DNA of 64,000 bases from Anthracocystis setariae (GCA_928724745.1 CAKMXJ010000032.1:372001-436000), one strand, 5' to 3'; positions 10,652-22,912 are shown, counted from the stretch's first letter. The notes: generated by a model from the letters alone, not told the origin. Program-made: numbers and translations.

Positions 10652-11713
10652 AATCTTTGTTTTTGTTGGGCAAAATTTTATCCTCTGATAAAAAGAATGG
10701 CGGCTCTTGCTGCAACGCTAATTGTGTCACGACGGCTGATCAAGTGGCGCTCGCAGCCACGGATCCGAGCCAATGAGCTAAAGATACCGAAGACTATGCT
10801 GGTTGATTGGTGAGCGATGACCGATTTGGAAGCGACTACATGGCGGAGCTCTTGCATATTGCAACATGATGGCTTTCATTTAAGCTTCGGACGCTGCCAC
10901 GAAGAACAGCAGGAAAAGGGGCAAGCCAGCCAGCAAGCCAGCCAGCCAGCAAGCCAGCAAGCTAGTTAGCTAGCTAGGGAGTGTATGGAAAGGAGTTTGA
11001 AAAGTGGGAGTAGTAACGGAAGAGAGTGGCAGGCGCGTGGGTGAGACACAAGAGACAGCACGAGGGTCTCAGATGCAGCTGCAAATCCATGCAAAGATTA
11101 CTATTTATTTTATTTAATTGAATTATTCTACACGCCCGGGGTCGGAAGCGCCGTGCACCGGTCAATGCGCGTGCTGGCTCGACTCGGCTGCGTGACTTTC
11201 GATAGGCCAAATTGTACCGTACAGTACAGTAAATGGTGATGGCATGCGCTTTCCTCTCGAACACAACATCGTCGCACCCTTCTCGCACCTGACATCTCTA
11301 CTACCACTGACATTACCACCCATCGTCACCACACCACCGCTTTCTCGATCACCACGGTCATAACCCACGCCGTCACCCATCAAGGAGCAGTCGCACACCA
11401 ACTACGACCTCGCAGAGTAGGCACCTTTGACAATTGGTTTCTCTGTCCTTGCTCGATCTACGACCTTGACAGGCGTCGAACCGCTTTCCAAGCTCTCATC
11501 AAACCAAAACAACCAGCTGCGGCAAGTCTTTCCACCGCTCTCACGTATCTTGCATCGTCACAGCGTGGATCTGCACCGCGGAACGCCCCAATGAACGTCG
11601 GCTTGCAATTCGGCCGTCTGCTTTAATCGGTTGCCACGACCCTGCGACACCCTCGTACATGTCGTCGATTGTATGAAACCAAAACAACTTATCGGGGCGG
11701 TCAATCTTACGCC
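10652..11713. other. long leader/promoter region of the Sec7 gene
   Basis: Just over 1 kb without a credible ORF. It holds a tetranucleotide repeat (listed separately), an AT-rich patch near 11,100-11,135 and a CT-rich transcript-leader-like section from 11,250 onward. Confidence 0.4.
10921..10978 (+). repeat. CAGC/CAAG tetranucleotide microsatellite
   Basis: Repeated GCCA/GCAA units degrade into GCTAGTTAGCTAGCTAGG. A simple repeat in the upstream region of the Sec7 gene; no function is evident. Confidence 0.7.
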
Positions 11714-14700
11714 ATGGTCTCCACCTTGAAGGCGCCCGACGATGTGGGTCGGTTGTCTACGTCTCGGCGTGAACCTCAACGCGGCGCCGAGGCCATCTCC
11801 AACTTCTTTAGCCGCTTGTCGGCAGATCAAAGCTCTACGAGAGCCAACAATACATCCTCATCGCCCAACAGCTATGCTGGCAGCTCTCCTAGATCCTTAT
11901 CCAGAACCGACGTTCGTTCTCAATTTCACAGCGTCCAAGATGACGACGATGGCGCCGAGGCGGCCGAATCTCCTTCGCAAGCACCTCGCTTTTATACGTC
12001 CTTCTCAGCAGCTGCTGCTGCCGCCTCCCGTTCGTCGCTCAGCAATAGGCAATCGCAGACCAGTTTGCCGATCAATGCTCCCATCTCACCCACCATGCGC
12101 CATTCGCCTTCCATCTCTTCGCCACGCAGGTCCACCTCGGCACAAGGAGACCTAACTTCCTCGAGCAGCGGCGCCGCTGCCTCAAGTCTCGCCTCACCGT
12201 CGGCGGCCGCAACAACCAATGGCTTCGATCCCGCGTCCGCCAATCAATACACCCCTGGATCTCTCGCAAAGACCTTTCCCTGGCTCGCTGGCAATCCGTC
12301 TTCCGCTTCTACACAGCCCGAAAACGACAACGGCGCGTCTCCAACACCGCAAACAAGGCCAGCACCTCTCAAAGAAATCAACTCTCCTCCCATCGCGCAG
12401 TACAGCAAAGGCAAAGGTTTCGGCTACAATCCACACGAGGAAAGCAGGCCGCCCAAATCTGGCTTCAAGGCTCGCACAGCATCTAGCACGTCCAAGTCGG
12501 ACATGCACGACAGTAGAGATTCCATCGGACACGGCCTTGGCTTCACCTCATCGTCTGAGCTTGACCTTCCGGAACGGTTGCGTGCCCGGCGCAAGCGGGC
12601 TCCGGCACCACCGCGCCTCTCGCAGGACCCCACCGCTATCAGCATCGAAGAGGAATTGCGACCCACACCGGGCGCAGCCACCAAGAACGACTCGGCCTTT
12701 GCGCGTCTTGGCCGCGCCTTTCGCCGCAAAAGCAAGACCGGTTCCGATCTCAGGGTGGATCTGGGTGCGGACGCTCGCAATGTTCCACCCGTGCCGAAGA
12801 CCGCCCGCAGAATGCCCAGCCAAGCGCTCCAGCCGGACCACTTTGCTGCAAAAGCCCTGAACGCAAGCCACGGCTTTCCATCCGATCTCGCCATCCAAAG
12901 GCCCGAAGGCAGTGTCGATGGGAAAGGAAAGCAGAGGCAAATGTCGGATGCACGTGCAGCGATGCAGCGAAGAGCAGCATCCTTTTCGAAGGATGACCCT
13001 GACAGATCCCTCCTTTCCACCGTTGACCGCAATGGTCTTGCCCATACCGTCGATGACCGTCTTGTGTCTGATCGATCTGCGAAAAGGTTGCCACCTACAC
13101 CGAACGAAGAAGGTGGCCTCGGGGCCGACGCGAAGCAAGAGAGGGTCATCGCCAGAGACTTTGCGCCAAAGTCAACGTCAGAGGGCGAGGCCGAGGCCGA
13201 GGTCACAACGGCCGACGAAGACGCCACGCTGCTCACAACTGACCCGGATCTGGCTCGTTCCGTTGCGGATGAGCCCCTTCATCGCGCTGTCATCGATCCC
13301 TCCAAGCGACCAACTTCGATGCAGTCGACTACTTCAAGTTCACATAGGAGATCGATGGCTTTCCTCGCCTCTGCCATCTCGATGGGTGCCATTGCTGACG
13401 ATGGAGGACTGAATCTCACCGATCCTGGCCTCCCCGGTGACGAGGTTGGAGCACCGAGTCGACGCCAGCAAGAGAGCCCTGACAAGCAGGCAGCGGTGGA
13501 GACCGCCTCTGCCGTTCCATCGTCTCCGGATACCAGCGCTCCCCTCATGTCCCGAGCAGATTCGGACGGCTCGCGATCTGAATATCCCGTCTCAACGCAG
13601 CCGGTCAAAGCTGCAAATGCCTTTACACCCATTGCACGGGACGCGAGCTCAGCCAGCTCAGATCGCCGGCGTCTCGAGCCCAGATCGGCCACCCGTGACG
13701 ATCATGTCTCGAGCATCTTGACCGATTTCCTCAAGATGGATGCCGACCTTGCGGCCGATGAGGCGAGGAAAGGCAAGAGCAAAGCTTCCGAGAAACTTGG
13801 CTTGAATGTGGGATCAGCCTTGGTTGATGTGGCAGGCACTTCGAGCGCTGCTATGGAGCCGTCCAATGGCGACAAGCAGCCGTCCAGTACATCTCCAAAA
13901 ACTGCTCGCGCTGCCAAAGGCGTGTACATGGCGCCACCCGCTGGTCCGAGCATGGCTGGGTTTGTATCGCCTTTTTACGTTGCGCCGCTCACCTCGGTGG
14001 ATGCTGGTCTCGCCAATCGTGCTTCTCGTCCGTCTGGCCGCCGTGCCAGTGCCAGTTCCAGATCGATGCACAGTGACGATTCCAAGAGCGTCCACAGTGG
14101 TTCACGACGGGGTTCGGCCCCGCTTGCGGTTCACGATGACGCCTCCACGGAAGTGCAGGTCGCGTCCACCACAGCGAATGCCGCTGCAGAAGAGACAGAC
14201 CCAAGTCGCGACTCCACACTTGCTGAGAAGGCACGGAAGGCCAGATCGTTCGGCAATCTGCGTTCCATGGCACAGGGAGGGAGCCAGGTGGCTCTGTCGC
14301 GTTCCAACACTTCCAAATCTTCGACCTCTGGTCGAACAAGAGGTCTCTCGGCCACAGACGTGGGTTCCAAGGACAAAGACACGACAAGCCGCAAAGCTGA
14401 GCCTCAATGGGACGTCGGAATGTCCAGAACTCAAAGTGTGAGTCAACGTTTCCTGCGCCGGCCAAAGACCAGTACAGCTGAACCGGGTCTCGGCGGCGAA
14501 CGCACAGTGGACTCTGAAGCGTCGAGAAGCTCCGGGGCAGGACCAGGGCAAGGGCGCGCATCTCTCGACGATTCTGGGCGAATCTTGAAGCCTTATACAT
14601 CCTCACCAATCGAAGTTGACAATGAAACGACAGCATCTCGAGAAAAGGCATTCGCATCAAGCAAGATGCAGTCGAGTGGGCACCGAGGGCAGGAGGCGGC

Positions 14701-17617
14701 AACAGGTTTTCGCGCATCTACCTCGGACCGACGAGGGAGCTCAGCGTTGGGTCGCAGACCGAGCGAGAACAGCAATGGAGCAGTTACGCCTTCATCGTCA
14801 AAGATCGAGTCCAATGGCGGTGCAGGCGCCCTCTTCGGGAACCCGACAACGAGGCCGCGCACCTCCTCTCTGCTACCCTCCTTTGGCTTCAACCGAAGTC
14901 GCACCGGATCGTCTGCCGGTTTCGAAGGCGCAAGCAAGAGCCCAGGTGGCTTCGTTAGCAACTCCCGTTCCTCGTCCAGTGGCTTGTGGCGCGAGCCAGC
15001 GGACCCCTTCACTGCATCTGCTCGCAGCGGTGCCCTGGACGATGGAGGCAGGCGATCTCCACGCGAATCTACAAGTACAAGACCATCCTTCAGCAGGCAG
15101 GTGTCTTCATCCACGGCTCTTTCGGAGGCCGACGCCAAACAGGTATCGGTCTCGTCCGAGAAGAAGTTCTCTATGTCTGCGTTCTTGCCGTACGACGATG
15201 AGGAAGCTCCAGAGTACGCCGAGCGTATCGCGAGTTGCGCTCCAAAGAACCAGATCGCTGCTATCTTGGCCTTCAGTGCCGATCCTTTCTATCTGGAAGC
15301 TTTGCATCACTACATGACCCGTTTCTGGTTCAACGGAATCCCCCTCGACATTGCTCTGCGAAAGCTGCTCATGGACTTGCATTTGCCCAAAGAGACGCAA
15401 CAAATTGATCGCGTGATGGAGGCGTTCGCCAAGCGCTACAACGAGTGCAACAACGGTCTTTTTGCTTCGGACGATCAACCTTACATCCTCGCCTTCTCGC
15501 TGATGATGCTTCATACAGACGCTTTCAACAAGAACGCCAAAAACAAAATGACCAAGGAGGGTTATCTCAGGAACACCAGCTCGAGTGGCGTACCGACCGA
15601 GATTCTCGAATACCTCTACGACAATCTCACCTTCACGCAATTCATCTACGTTGAGGATGAAGAAGGTGTCCGTCGGTTCGCTTCAGAGGCTTCAGGCTTG
15701 ACGGGACCCGGCGTACCGTCCTCTTTGGCGCCTCCAGGATCGACGGCAGCCAACCGCACCAAGATCGACCCTTACTTTCTCATCAGCCAAGGTCGCCTCG
15801 GCGAACTGCGACCCGAACTGGAACACGTCATTCCTGAGGACACGCCCTTTTCCTATACCGGAACCTTGCCGAACTTCGACGTCGATCGACTCAACGCCGC
15901 GTTCCTACACGCTCCGAGCATCGAGATTGTCACAACCAAGGCCGCGAGCGAGCAATCGGGCGCGTCGACGTCGCAGAGCGGCGACGAGGAAGTCGTGTCG
16001 CTGAAGGTCACCAAAGTCGGCATCGTGAACCGCAAGGACGATGTAGCCGACGGAGGCAAGAAATCGGCGTCTCGCAAATGGAAGACGAGCGGGCTGCTGC
16101 TCACCGGCTCACAGCTGTTGCTCTTCAAGGATATCGTTTGGATCAACGCCTTGCAATCGCAGATCCTAGATCAAGTCGGTCAGTCTCTTGTCTGCAACGG
16201 CATCCCGACGGACAACGACATGGATCACGAGATCGTCGAAGGCGGTGCTGTGATCTCGCCAAGAATCACCTACTTCCGCCCCGACGGAGTCATCTCGCTG
16301 GCCGATGCAGTTGCAGTGAAGGATCACACGTACGACAAGTACGATCATGTCTTTCGATTGGTCGCGGCTAAAGGCCGTCAGTATCTGATTCAGGCTCAAA
16401 GTGACGACGACATGAACGACTGGATCCACAAGATCAACTTTTGCGCCAGCTTTAGAACCTCGAACATCAAGATTCGCGGTCTCGATCTGGCTCCTCGCGT
16501 CGGTGCTGGCCTAGCATCGCATGATCTGGACACCATCGATGCATGGAACAGCCGACTTGCTCGTACCGCGATCGCGAGGCATTCGTTCTCGGACGTCGAC
16601 CTCAGCGACGATGTTGGGGACTCCTCCAGTCATGGTACACAGCGTAGCAGCATGGAACCGTCGGTTCGGATCAGCGAAAGCGAAGGGCCTCCACGACCTC
16701 GTTCCTCGGCGTCTCGGCGTCTAAGCCCGGCATCGTCGGCGTTGCAGAAGCGCATTAAGGCGCGTCGAGAGCTGATGTTGGCCAAGATCGCCGAGACGGA
16801 AGTCCAGCTAGAGCGTGCTACAGCGGGTCTGTCGGACGAAATTCGGCTTGCGCGTCACTTTGCCATCTTGACTCCGTTCCTCAAGACAACTCGGGATCGA
16901 ATCGAGATGTCGGCGCTGCCACTCGCCAGTCGCATCCGTGCGCATCGATTGGAGGTGGCTAGGGCGGCTTCACGATGCAGGATCCTGAAGTTGGATCTGT
17001 CTGCTGGAGAGAGAGTGGCTCGGGCTCTGCTGCCAAACGCTTTCGTGCCGTCGTCGGCGATGCGAGCCGCTAACCGCGCGCCCTCCGCCCCGGTGGGCAC
17101 GCCTCAGTTGCTGGAGCTCGGAGCCATGTCTGATTCTCAAGCGCACTTCGAGGAGCTCTTCGCATCTGTTGGAGGCAGCAGTCAGGGCAGCCTCGTCTCG
17201 GATGCAGCACCGCTGAATGGCACAGTGAACAAGCCGGCGACGCATCAGAGAAACCAGATGAATCTGAACGCTGTCAAGGAACAGCCATCGGATGAATCTC
17301 CAGTCATGACTTCGGGCCGTCCGTTGCCAGCCCTTGCTACAGACAGTGCAGTAGCCGATGCGCAGCACGATGCCAACAGGAAGAAATTCGCGGGCAGGGC
17401 GCGATCGCCTTCTCAGTCGGTGACATCGCAATCATCTGAAGAGAAGCAGAAGCAAGGGGCGCCAAGGCAGAAGCAGGCCACGCCGTCGGAAGAAGTTCCT
17501 GAAAACTGGAACGAGAGCCAGGTAGCAAAGCCAGGATCAAAGCGAATCAGTCTCGTTGATCTTCCATCTGCTGACGAGCTCAAGGAGGCAACGGGCGGAC
17601 GCTTCCGCTTTGATTGA
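11714..17617 (+). CDS. Sec7-PH domain ARF guanine-nucleotide exchange factor
   Basis: A large (1,967 residues) ARF-GEF. Residues 1-1150 are Ser/Pro/Arg-rich and disordered. The Sec7 domain lies at about 1160-1310: the catalytic-glutamate loop appears as LHLPKETQQIDRVMEAFAKRY (Glu near residue 1226), followed by motif 2 ILAFSLMMLHTDAFN. A PH domain follows at about 1435-1580, ending in the usual MNDWIHKINF helix, and then a basic coiled coil at about 1675-1760. Sec7 followed by PH with a helical C-terminus matches the EFA6/PSD and yeast Syt1/Yel1 type rather than the Golgi Sec7/Gea type. It would activate Arf at the plasma membrane or endosomes. The start is ATG 11714 in a GCCATGG context; upstream codons lack an ATG. 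Single exon. Confidence 0.88.
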   Translation: MVSTLKAPDDVGRLSTSRREPQRGAEAISNFFSRLSADQSSTRANNTSSSPNSYAGSSPRSLSRTDVRSQFHSVQDDDDGAEAAESPSQAPRFYTSFSAAAAAASRSSLSNRQSQTSLPINAPISPTMRHSPSISSPRRSTSAQGDLTSSSSGAAASSLASPSAAATTNGFDPASANQYTPGSLAKTFPWLAGNPSSASTQPENDNGASPTPQTRPAPLKEINSPPIAQYSKGKGFGYNPHEESRPPKSGFKARTASSTSKSDMHDSRDSIGHGLGFTSSSELDLPERLRARRKRAPAPPRLSQDPTAISIEEELRPTPGAATKNDSAFARLGRAFRRKSKTGSDLRVDLGADARNVPPVPKTARRMPSQALQPDHFAAKALNASHGFPSDLAIQRPEGSVDGKGKQRQMSDARAAMQRRAASFSKDDPDRSLLSTVDRNGLAHTVDDRLVSDRSAKRLPPTPNEEGGLGADAKQERVIARDFAPKSTSEGEAEAEVTTADEDATLLTTDPDLARSVADEPLHRAVIDPSKRPTSMQSTTSSSHRRSMAFLASAISMGAIADDGGLNLTDPGLPGDEVGAPSRRQQESPDKQAAVETASAVPSSPDTSAPLMSRADSDGSRSEYPVSTQPVKAANAFTPIARDASSASSDRRRLEPRSATRDDHVSSILTDFLKMDADLAADEARKGKSKASEKLGLNVGSALVDVAGTSSAAMEPSNGDKQPSSTSPKTARAAKGVYMAPPAGPSMAGFVSPFYVAPLTSVDAGLANRASRPSGRRASASSRSMHSDDSKSVHSGSRRGSAPLAVHDDASTEVQVASTTANAAAEETDPSRDSTLAEKARKARSFGNLRSMAQGGSQVALSRSNTSKSSTSGRTRGLSATDVGSKDKDTTSRKAEPQWDVGMSRTQSVSQRFLRRPKTSTAEPGLGGERTVDSEASRSSGAGPGQGRASLDDSGRILKPYTSSPIEVDNETTASREKAFASSKMQSSGHRGQEAATGFRASTSDRRGSSALGRRPSENSNGAVTPSSSKIESNGGAGALFGNPTTRPRTSSLLPSFGFNRSRTGSSAGFEGASKSPGGFVSNSRSSSSGLWREPADPFTASARSGALDDGGRRSPRESTSTRPSFSRQVSSSTALSEADAKQVSVSSEKKFSMSAFLPYDDEEAPEYAERIASCAPKNQIAAILAFSADPFYLEALHHYMTRFWFNGIPLDIALRKLLMDLHLPKETQQIDRVMEAFAKRYNECNNGLFASDDQPYILAFSLMMLHTDAFNKNAKNKMTKEGYLRNTSSSGVPTEILEYLYDNLTFTQFIYVEDEEGVRRFASEASGLTGPGVPSSLAPPGSTAANRTKIDPYFLISQGRLGELRPELEHVIPEDTPFSYTGTLPNFDVDRLNAAFLHAPSIEIVTTKAASEQSGASTSQSGDEEVVSLKVTKVGIVNRKDDVADGGKKSASRKWKTSGLLLTGSQLLLFKDIVWINALQSQILDQVGQSLVCNGIPTDNDMDHEIVEGGAVISPRITYFRPDGVISLADAVAVKDHTYDKYDHVFRLVAAKGRQYLIQAQSDDDMNDWIHKINFCASFRTSNIKIRGLDLAPRVGAGLASHDLDTIDAWNSRLARTAIARHSFSDVDLSDDVGDSSSHGTQRSSMEPSVRISESEGPPRPRSSASRRLSPASSALQKRIKARRELMLAKIAETEVQLERATAGLSDEIRLARHFAILTPFLKTTRDRIEMSALPLASRIRAHRLEVARAASRCRILKLDLSAGERVARALLPNAFVPSSAMRAANRAPSAPVGTPQLLELGAMSDSQAHFEELFASVGGSSQGSLVSDAAPLNGTVNKPATHQRNQMNLNAVKEQPSDESPVMTSGRPLPALATDSAVADAQHDANRKKFAGRARSPSQSVTSQSSEEKQKQGAPRQKQATPSEEVPENWNESQVAKPGSKRISLVDLPSADELKEATGGRFRFD

Positions 17618-19320
17618 GACGTCTCGGCCGGCCACGGCGGTGCTGAGGCGTACGGATGAGATCTGAGGTGGCCGTTACCTGGTCACAATCGTACCGAAAA
17701 CCACGTCGATGTAATCAAACTTACTTTTCTATCTCATGGATCGTTGTCTTAGCGTGCGATCTCGTCTGCTGTGTACCCCGACCCGACCGGACGGGTCGAG
17801 CCTCGACATGAGGTGGCCTCTGCAACTGTTGTTCGCGGAGTTTGGCGGGGTAGAACGCGGTTCGCTGCGGGGAGGCGTATTTCACTATTATCGCACGAGA
17901 GACCGTCACGGTTGGGTTTTGGCGGCAGACACGCACGAAAGTGAAATTGAACTTGGTTTGCAGTCGTCCGAATCATGGTAACGTTACAGTTGAACCAAAT
18001 GCAGCATTACCGGAAGAGACGGCCGGTGAGGTCAAGACCCATGTTGGTTGGCTGTCCAAGATGGTGACTCTGGCATCAAACTTGGTAGCATCGAACATCG
18101 AGACGTTACATTGTGGTCGATCGTGTGCCATTGGCAAACAAGGCATGTGGACGATCCATGATCTGAAGACCAGGTGACCCGATGGACATGAGATGAAGGC
18201 TGCATAGTTGGCACTGTGGATGGCAAGCGCAGAGACGAGATGGATTGAATGTGAAAAGTCGGATGGGCCAAGACGACGCACATTCCAAATAATGAATGTG
18301 GTCTGTGTGTAGCAAGTGAAGAGCGCTTCCTGACCGGACCAAAGGCAGGATTGATTGCCGGATTTTTTTTGACGAAATTGTGCACGAGAAGCGCATAGTA
18401 CAGAGTAGTAGCTACGGATGATAGTCGGAACATCGACACACATGCTAGCAACTCGCAAATGGTACGCGCAAACTCGGGTTTCACGGAAAGACGCACGCGC
18501 TTCTGCCCAGCAATGATCTTGTTGGACGTTGACCAATTTGACCAGAAGGCCCGCTTGTGGTTGCTCGGTCGATTGCGTCTGGCACGGACACTACTGAACC
18601 GCTTGCTCACAAACCAGTGATCCTCACTGTGAAGGGCGGCCACGCATCCAAGCACCATATGCAGTCATTCCACCACTGGTCGTTCACAGCCCAACCACAG
18701 TACTGTAAAGACCAGTACGATGGCGAGCAAGCATATAGAGAACGGTGTTGTTAGACTGTGGGGTAAGATGGACGGTAGGTAGCTTTGCGTCAGGAGAGGA
18801 CTCGTGTGCATCAGGCGGCTGAATGAATTTCTGATGGATTATTGCGTCTGCATCGACCCCGCGCTCGTCAAGTTTGGCACGCCAAGTGCAAGTGCTTGAA
18901 TGCGTCTGAATGCTCGGTTCCTCTGCCCAAGCGCCTCAACTCCACACAGTCCTTGGTGGCTTGCATCGAGCGCTGTTGGCTCTCGCTTCGTCTTTGGTCT
19001 GGCTCGTGTCCGGCTAACCGGTAGTCTGCCTTGCTCGCTCCTTCGGTTGCCTCCCGGTTCTGCCAATCGTCTCGATTCAGCCAGCGACCAGCATCCACAC
19101 CATTCAAATACTCTTCACCCCGCATCGTCATCCACACTCAACCCCACATCCGCTCTTCCACCTCCGGATTCTACCATCCCTTTTTCGTCCTTCCCTCTTC
19201 ATCCCATTTGTTTCCCTCAGCTACGCCATCGACGGCCTCACCCTATCTTGGCAGCACGTCCACATCCAAAACACCTGGTTCCATATACCTTAGCCGACTA
19301 GTACGGCAAAGAAAACGAAA
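17618..19320. other. 1.7-kb intergenic region without recognised gene
   Basis: Overlapping minus-strand frames of 187 and 208 codons occur at 17973-18536 and 18032-18658. They are rich in Cys/His/Trp/Ser and show no domain or codon bias, so they are not annotated. The last about 350 bases before 19321 are CT-rich and look like the FOX2 leader. Confidence 0.4.
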
Positions 19321-22286
19321 ATGTCCGACTTCCCCTCCACAGAGAAAGGCAAGATCTCGTACAAGGGCCGCGTCGTCGTGGTCACCGGTGCCGGTAACGG
19401 TCTCGGTAGGGCGTAAGTACAAGCTGCCGCCGCATCGTATTGACCCATATCTCACGGCAGCAAAGACTGATCGCGCCCTTCTTCTCTCTTCTCCTTTTCT
19501 CGTACTCCTTCAGATACTCGCTCTTCTTCGCTTCGCGCGGTGCCAAGGTTCTCGTCAACGATCTCGGCCCTTCTGCTAACGACAAGAGCAAGAAGGCTGC
19601 GGACGTCGTGGTCGAGGAAATCACCAAGGCCGGCGGTGAGGCTATCGCCAACTACAACTCCAACACCGAGGGCGACAAGATTATCCAGCAGGTCATTGAC
19701 AAGTGGGGTCGCATCGACATCCTCATCAACAATGCTGGTATCCTCCGAGACAAGTCGTAAGTACCTCTGCATACTTCCACTGCGCAACAGCGCAGATCTC
19801 TCGACGAATCACGACCCTCGACACTCACCGTTCCTGTACCTCTGCGTTTCGTTTTTGCTGCTTTCCTGACATGTTACAGCTTCAAAGCCATGTCGGACAA
19901 GGAGTGGGACCAGATCACCGCCGTCCACATCACTGGTTCGTACGCTTGCGCCAAGGCTGCGTGGCCCCACATGCGCAAGCAGAAGTACGGCCGAATCATC
20001 AACACCTCGTCTGCTGCCGGTATCTACGGTAACTTCGGTCAGGCCAATTACGCCGCCGCCAAGCATGCCATGATCGGTTTCGGCAAGACCCTTGCCATCG
20101 AGGGCGCCAAGTACAACATTCTCTCCAACATCCTTGCTCCCGTCGCTGCCAGCCAGATGACTGCCACCGTCATGCCTCCCGAGATGCTCGAGAACCTGGT
20201 TCCCGACTACGTTGTACCCATCGTTGCCTACCTCGTCTCGGCTGAGAACAAGGAGGTTTCCGGCCAGGTCTTCGAGTGCGGTGCCGGTTTCTTCGCCATG
20301 ATCCGCCGCGAACGCAGCCGTGGTGTTGTCTTCAAGACCGACGACTCGTTCACTCCTGCTGCTGTCCGTGCCAAGATTGACGAGATCCTCGATTACGACG
20401 AAAAGCCCGAATACCCCTTCCGCCTCACCGACGCCAACCACATGGAATTCCTCGAGCGTGCCAAGGCGGCCAAGGCTAACGACCAGGGTGACGGACCCGT
20501 CCGCTTCGATGGTAAGACGGTCCTCGTAACCGGTGCCGGTGCCGGTCTTGGTCGCGCTTACGCCCACATGTTTGGTAAGCTCGGCGCCAACGTCGTTGTC
20601 AACGATTTTCTCGAGAAGAACGCCAGCGCCGTCGTAGACGAGATCAAGAAGGCGGGTGGCAAGGCTGCCCCTGCGGTTGGCTCGGTCGAGGAAGGCGACA
20701 AGATCGTCAAGGCTGCCACCGACGCCTTCGGCTCGCTCCACGTTGTGATCAACAACGCTGGGATCCTGCGCGACAAGTCGTTTGCTGCCATGTCGGACCA
20801 GGAGTGGAACGCGGTCCTCAGCACCCACCTCCGCGGTACCTACTCCGTCTGCAAGGCGGCTTGGCCCATTTTCCAGCAGCAAAAGTACGGCCGTATCGTC
20901 AACACCACTTCGGCCGTTGGTATCTACGGTAACTTCGGTCAGGCCAACTACTCGACCGCCAAGGCTGGTATCATTGGCTTGACCAACACCCTCGGTATCG
21001 AGGGCAAGAAGTACAACATTCTTGCCAACACCATCGCTCCCAACGCCGGTACTGCCATGACGGCCACCATCTGGCCCCAGGAGATGGTCGACGCTTTCAA
21101 ACCCGACTACGTCGCTCCTATGGTCGGATACCTCGCCAGCGAGGCCAACGAGGACCTCACCTCGGGCCTGTTTGAGGTTTCCGGTGGTTGGGTCGCTGCC
21201 GTCCGCTGGCAGCGTGCCGGCGGTCACTCGTTCAGCCACGGCAAGCCTCCTACCCCCGAGAAGGTCATCAAGAAGTGGAACAAGATCACCGACTTTGAGA
21301 CCAACCCTTCGTGGCCCGCCACCCCGAGCGACTCGCTCGGTGACATCGTCTCCAATTTCGGCCAGTCTTCCGACGAGGACGACGACGACGACGACGATGA
21401 CTCTGCTGGTGGCGACTACAGCGACCCCGAGGATCCCGAGCTGGTGCAAAAGGCCAAGAAGCAGCCCACCGAGCAGTCGGAGATTACGTACACGGAGCGC
21501 GACGTGATCCTGTACAACCTTGGTGTAGGTGCCACCGAGAAAGATCTGGACCTGGTCTTTGAGCAGGATGAGAACTTCCAGGCTCTTCCCACGTTCGGCG
21601 TCATTCCTCAATTCCTGGCGAGCGGCGGTATTCCTCTCGACTGGCTGCCTAACTTCAGTCCGATGATGCTTCTGCACGGTGAGCAGTACCTCGCCATCAA
21701 GAAGCCGATTCCTACGAACGCCACGTTGGTCAACTCGCCCAAGCTCATGGAGGTGCTCGACAAGGGCAAGGCTGCGGCTGTGACGTCGATCGTCCACACG
21801 CACGACAAGAGCAACGGCGACCTCGTGTTTGAAAGCCAGAGCACTGTGTTCATCCGTGGCTCTGGTGGCTTTGGCGGCAAGAAGACGGGCAAGGACCGCG
21901 GCGCTGCCTCGGCTGCCAACAAGCCACCTTCGCGCAAGCCCGACAAGGTGGTTACGGAGAAGACTTCGGCGGGCCAAGCGGCTCTTTACCGTCTGTCGGG
22001 CGACTACAACCCTCTTCACATCGACCCCAGCTTCGCGGCTGTTGGCGGCTTCGACCAACCGATCTTGCACGGACTTTGCTCGTTCGGTTTCTCGGGCAAG
22101 CACATCTTCCGCGAGTACGGTGCCTTCAAGGACATCAAGGTGCGATTCACTGGCCACGTGTTCCCCGGTGAGACACTCGAGACGAGCATGTGGAAGGAGG
22201 GTAACAAGGTTATCTTCACCACGCGCGTTGTCGAGAGGAACACACAGGCTCTCGGTGCTGCCGCTGTCACGCTCGCCGACCAGTAA
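19321..22286 (+). CDS. FOX2: peroxisomal multifunctional beta-oxidation enzyme (hydratase-dehydrogenase)
   Basis: MFE-2/Fox2 performs the second and third steps of peroxisomal beta-oxidation (2-enoyl-CoA hydration, then D-3-hydroxyacyl-CoA dehydrogenation). Three exons, 19321-19412, 19514-19756 and 19880-22286, give 913 residues. Two tandem short-chain dehydrogenase domains each carry TGAGxGLGRA, the NNAGILRDKS motif and the catalytic Tyr-x3-Lys (YAAAK in the first, YSTAK in the second). A very acidic Asp-rich linker near 21,372-21,400 follows. The hydratase-2/MaoC hotdog domain has the YRLSGDYNPLHIDPSFA signature. The C-terminus is VTLADQ, with no SKL-type PTS1, unlike yeast Fox2. Heavy C-ending codon bias indicates high expression potential. 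Confidence 0.96.
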
Positions 22287-22912
22287 ATGGCCAGGTTGAC
22301 GTTTGTCTGCTTCTATAAGTTAATTTGATGTGCGATCTTGGAACCATGTGCATGCTAGAGTGAAATCCATCCACCTGTGGAAGTTGGGCAAGGGTGCCGT
22401 ACCAGTATTCATGGAGGCGACAGCAAGTGTGCAGATAGGTACCTTACCAGTTGCGATTTCAAGCGCGGCGGCAGAGGCGAGGTGCGACTAAGCTTGGCCA
22501 TGAAGTTGAGCAAGAGAGAGTCACGATGAGTGAGGATTGTGATCCGAAAGCAACACTTTTGTGGGCGAGCAAATTCCAGACCGGAGAACGCACGGGCGTC
22601 TGCTGTCACACCCACACGCCTCTTGGTGCGCTGCTCTCGCTTCTGTGCCCGAAATCCGAAGCTTGTCAAGCTGCCAAAGTCGAATTCTCGAGAGTCACAT
22701 TCACTCGAAACACCTTGCATCTTTGACTCGGCATTCCTGCCAAGACGGCCAGTCTATCGCTCTCCTTTCATCAGTCCCACACCTTGCACCACCTCGCAAT
22801 CCTCCCACCTCCTGATAGGGCCCAAGCGCAACTCTCTCCCTTTTTTTTTTGGGTTCATCAAGCGAGAGCTCCTTCCACGTCGCTTTGTGCAAAGCTTGGC
22901 GAGTCTGTCTCC
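22287..22912. other. FOX2 3' end / MMT promoter
   Basis: Non-coding. It contains a short T10 tract near 22,842-22,851 shortly before the next start. The frame is open upstream of ATG 22913 but has no ATG. Confidence 0.35.

Noticed and set aside
17973..18658. Two overlapping minus-strand ORFs (187 and 208 codons) downstream of the Sec7 gene
   Set aside because: They overlap each other in different frames, have unbiased codons and no domain; treated as chance.
19809..22157. 782-codon minus-strand ORF opposite FOX2
   Set aside because: It mirrors the strongly biased sense gene; composition is Val/Asp/Gly/Leu-repetitive with no domain. The sense frame has clear catalytic motifs.
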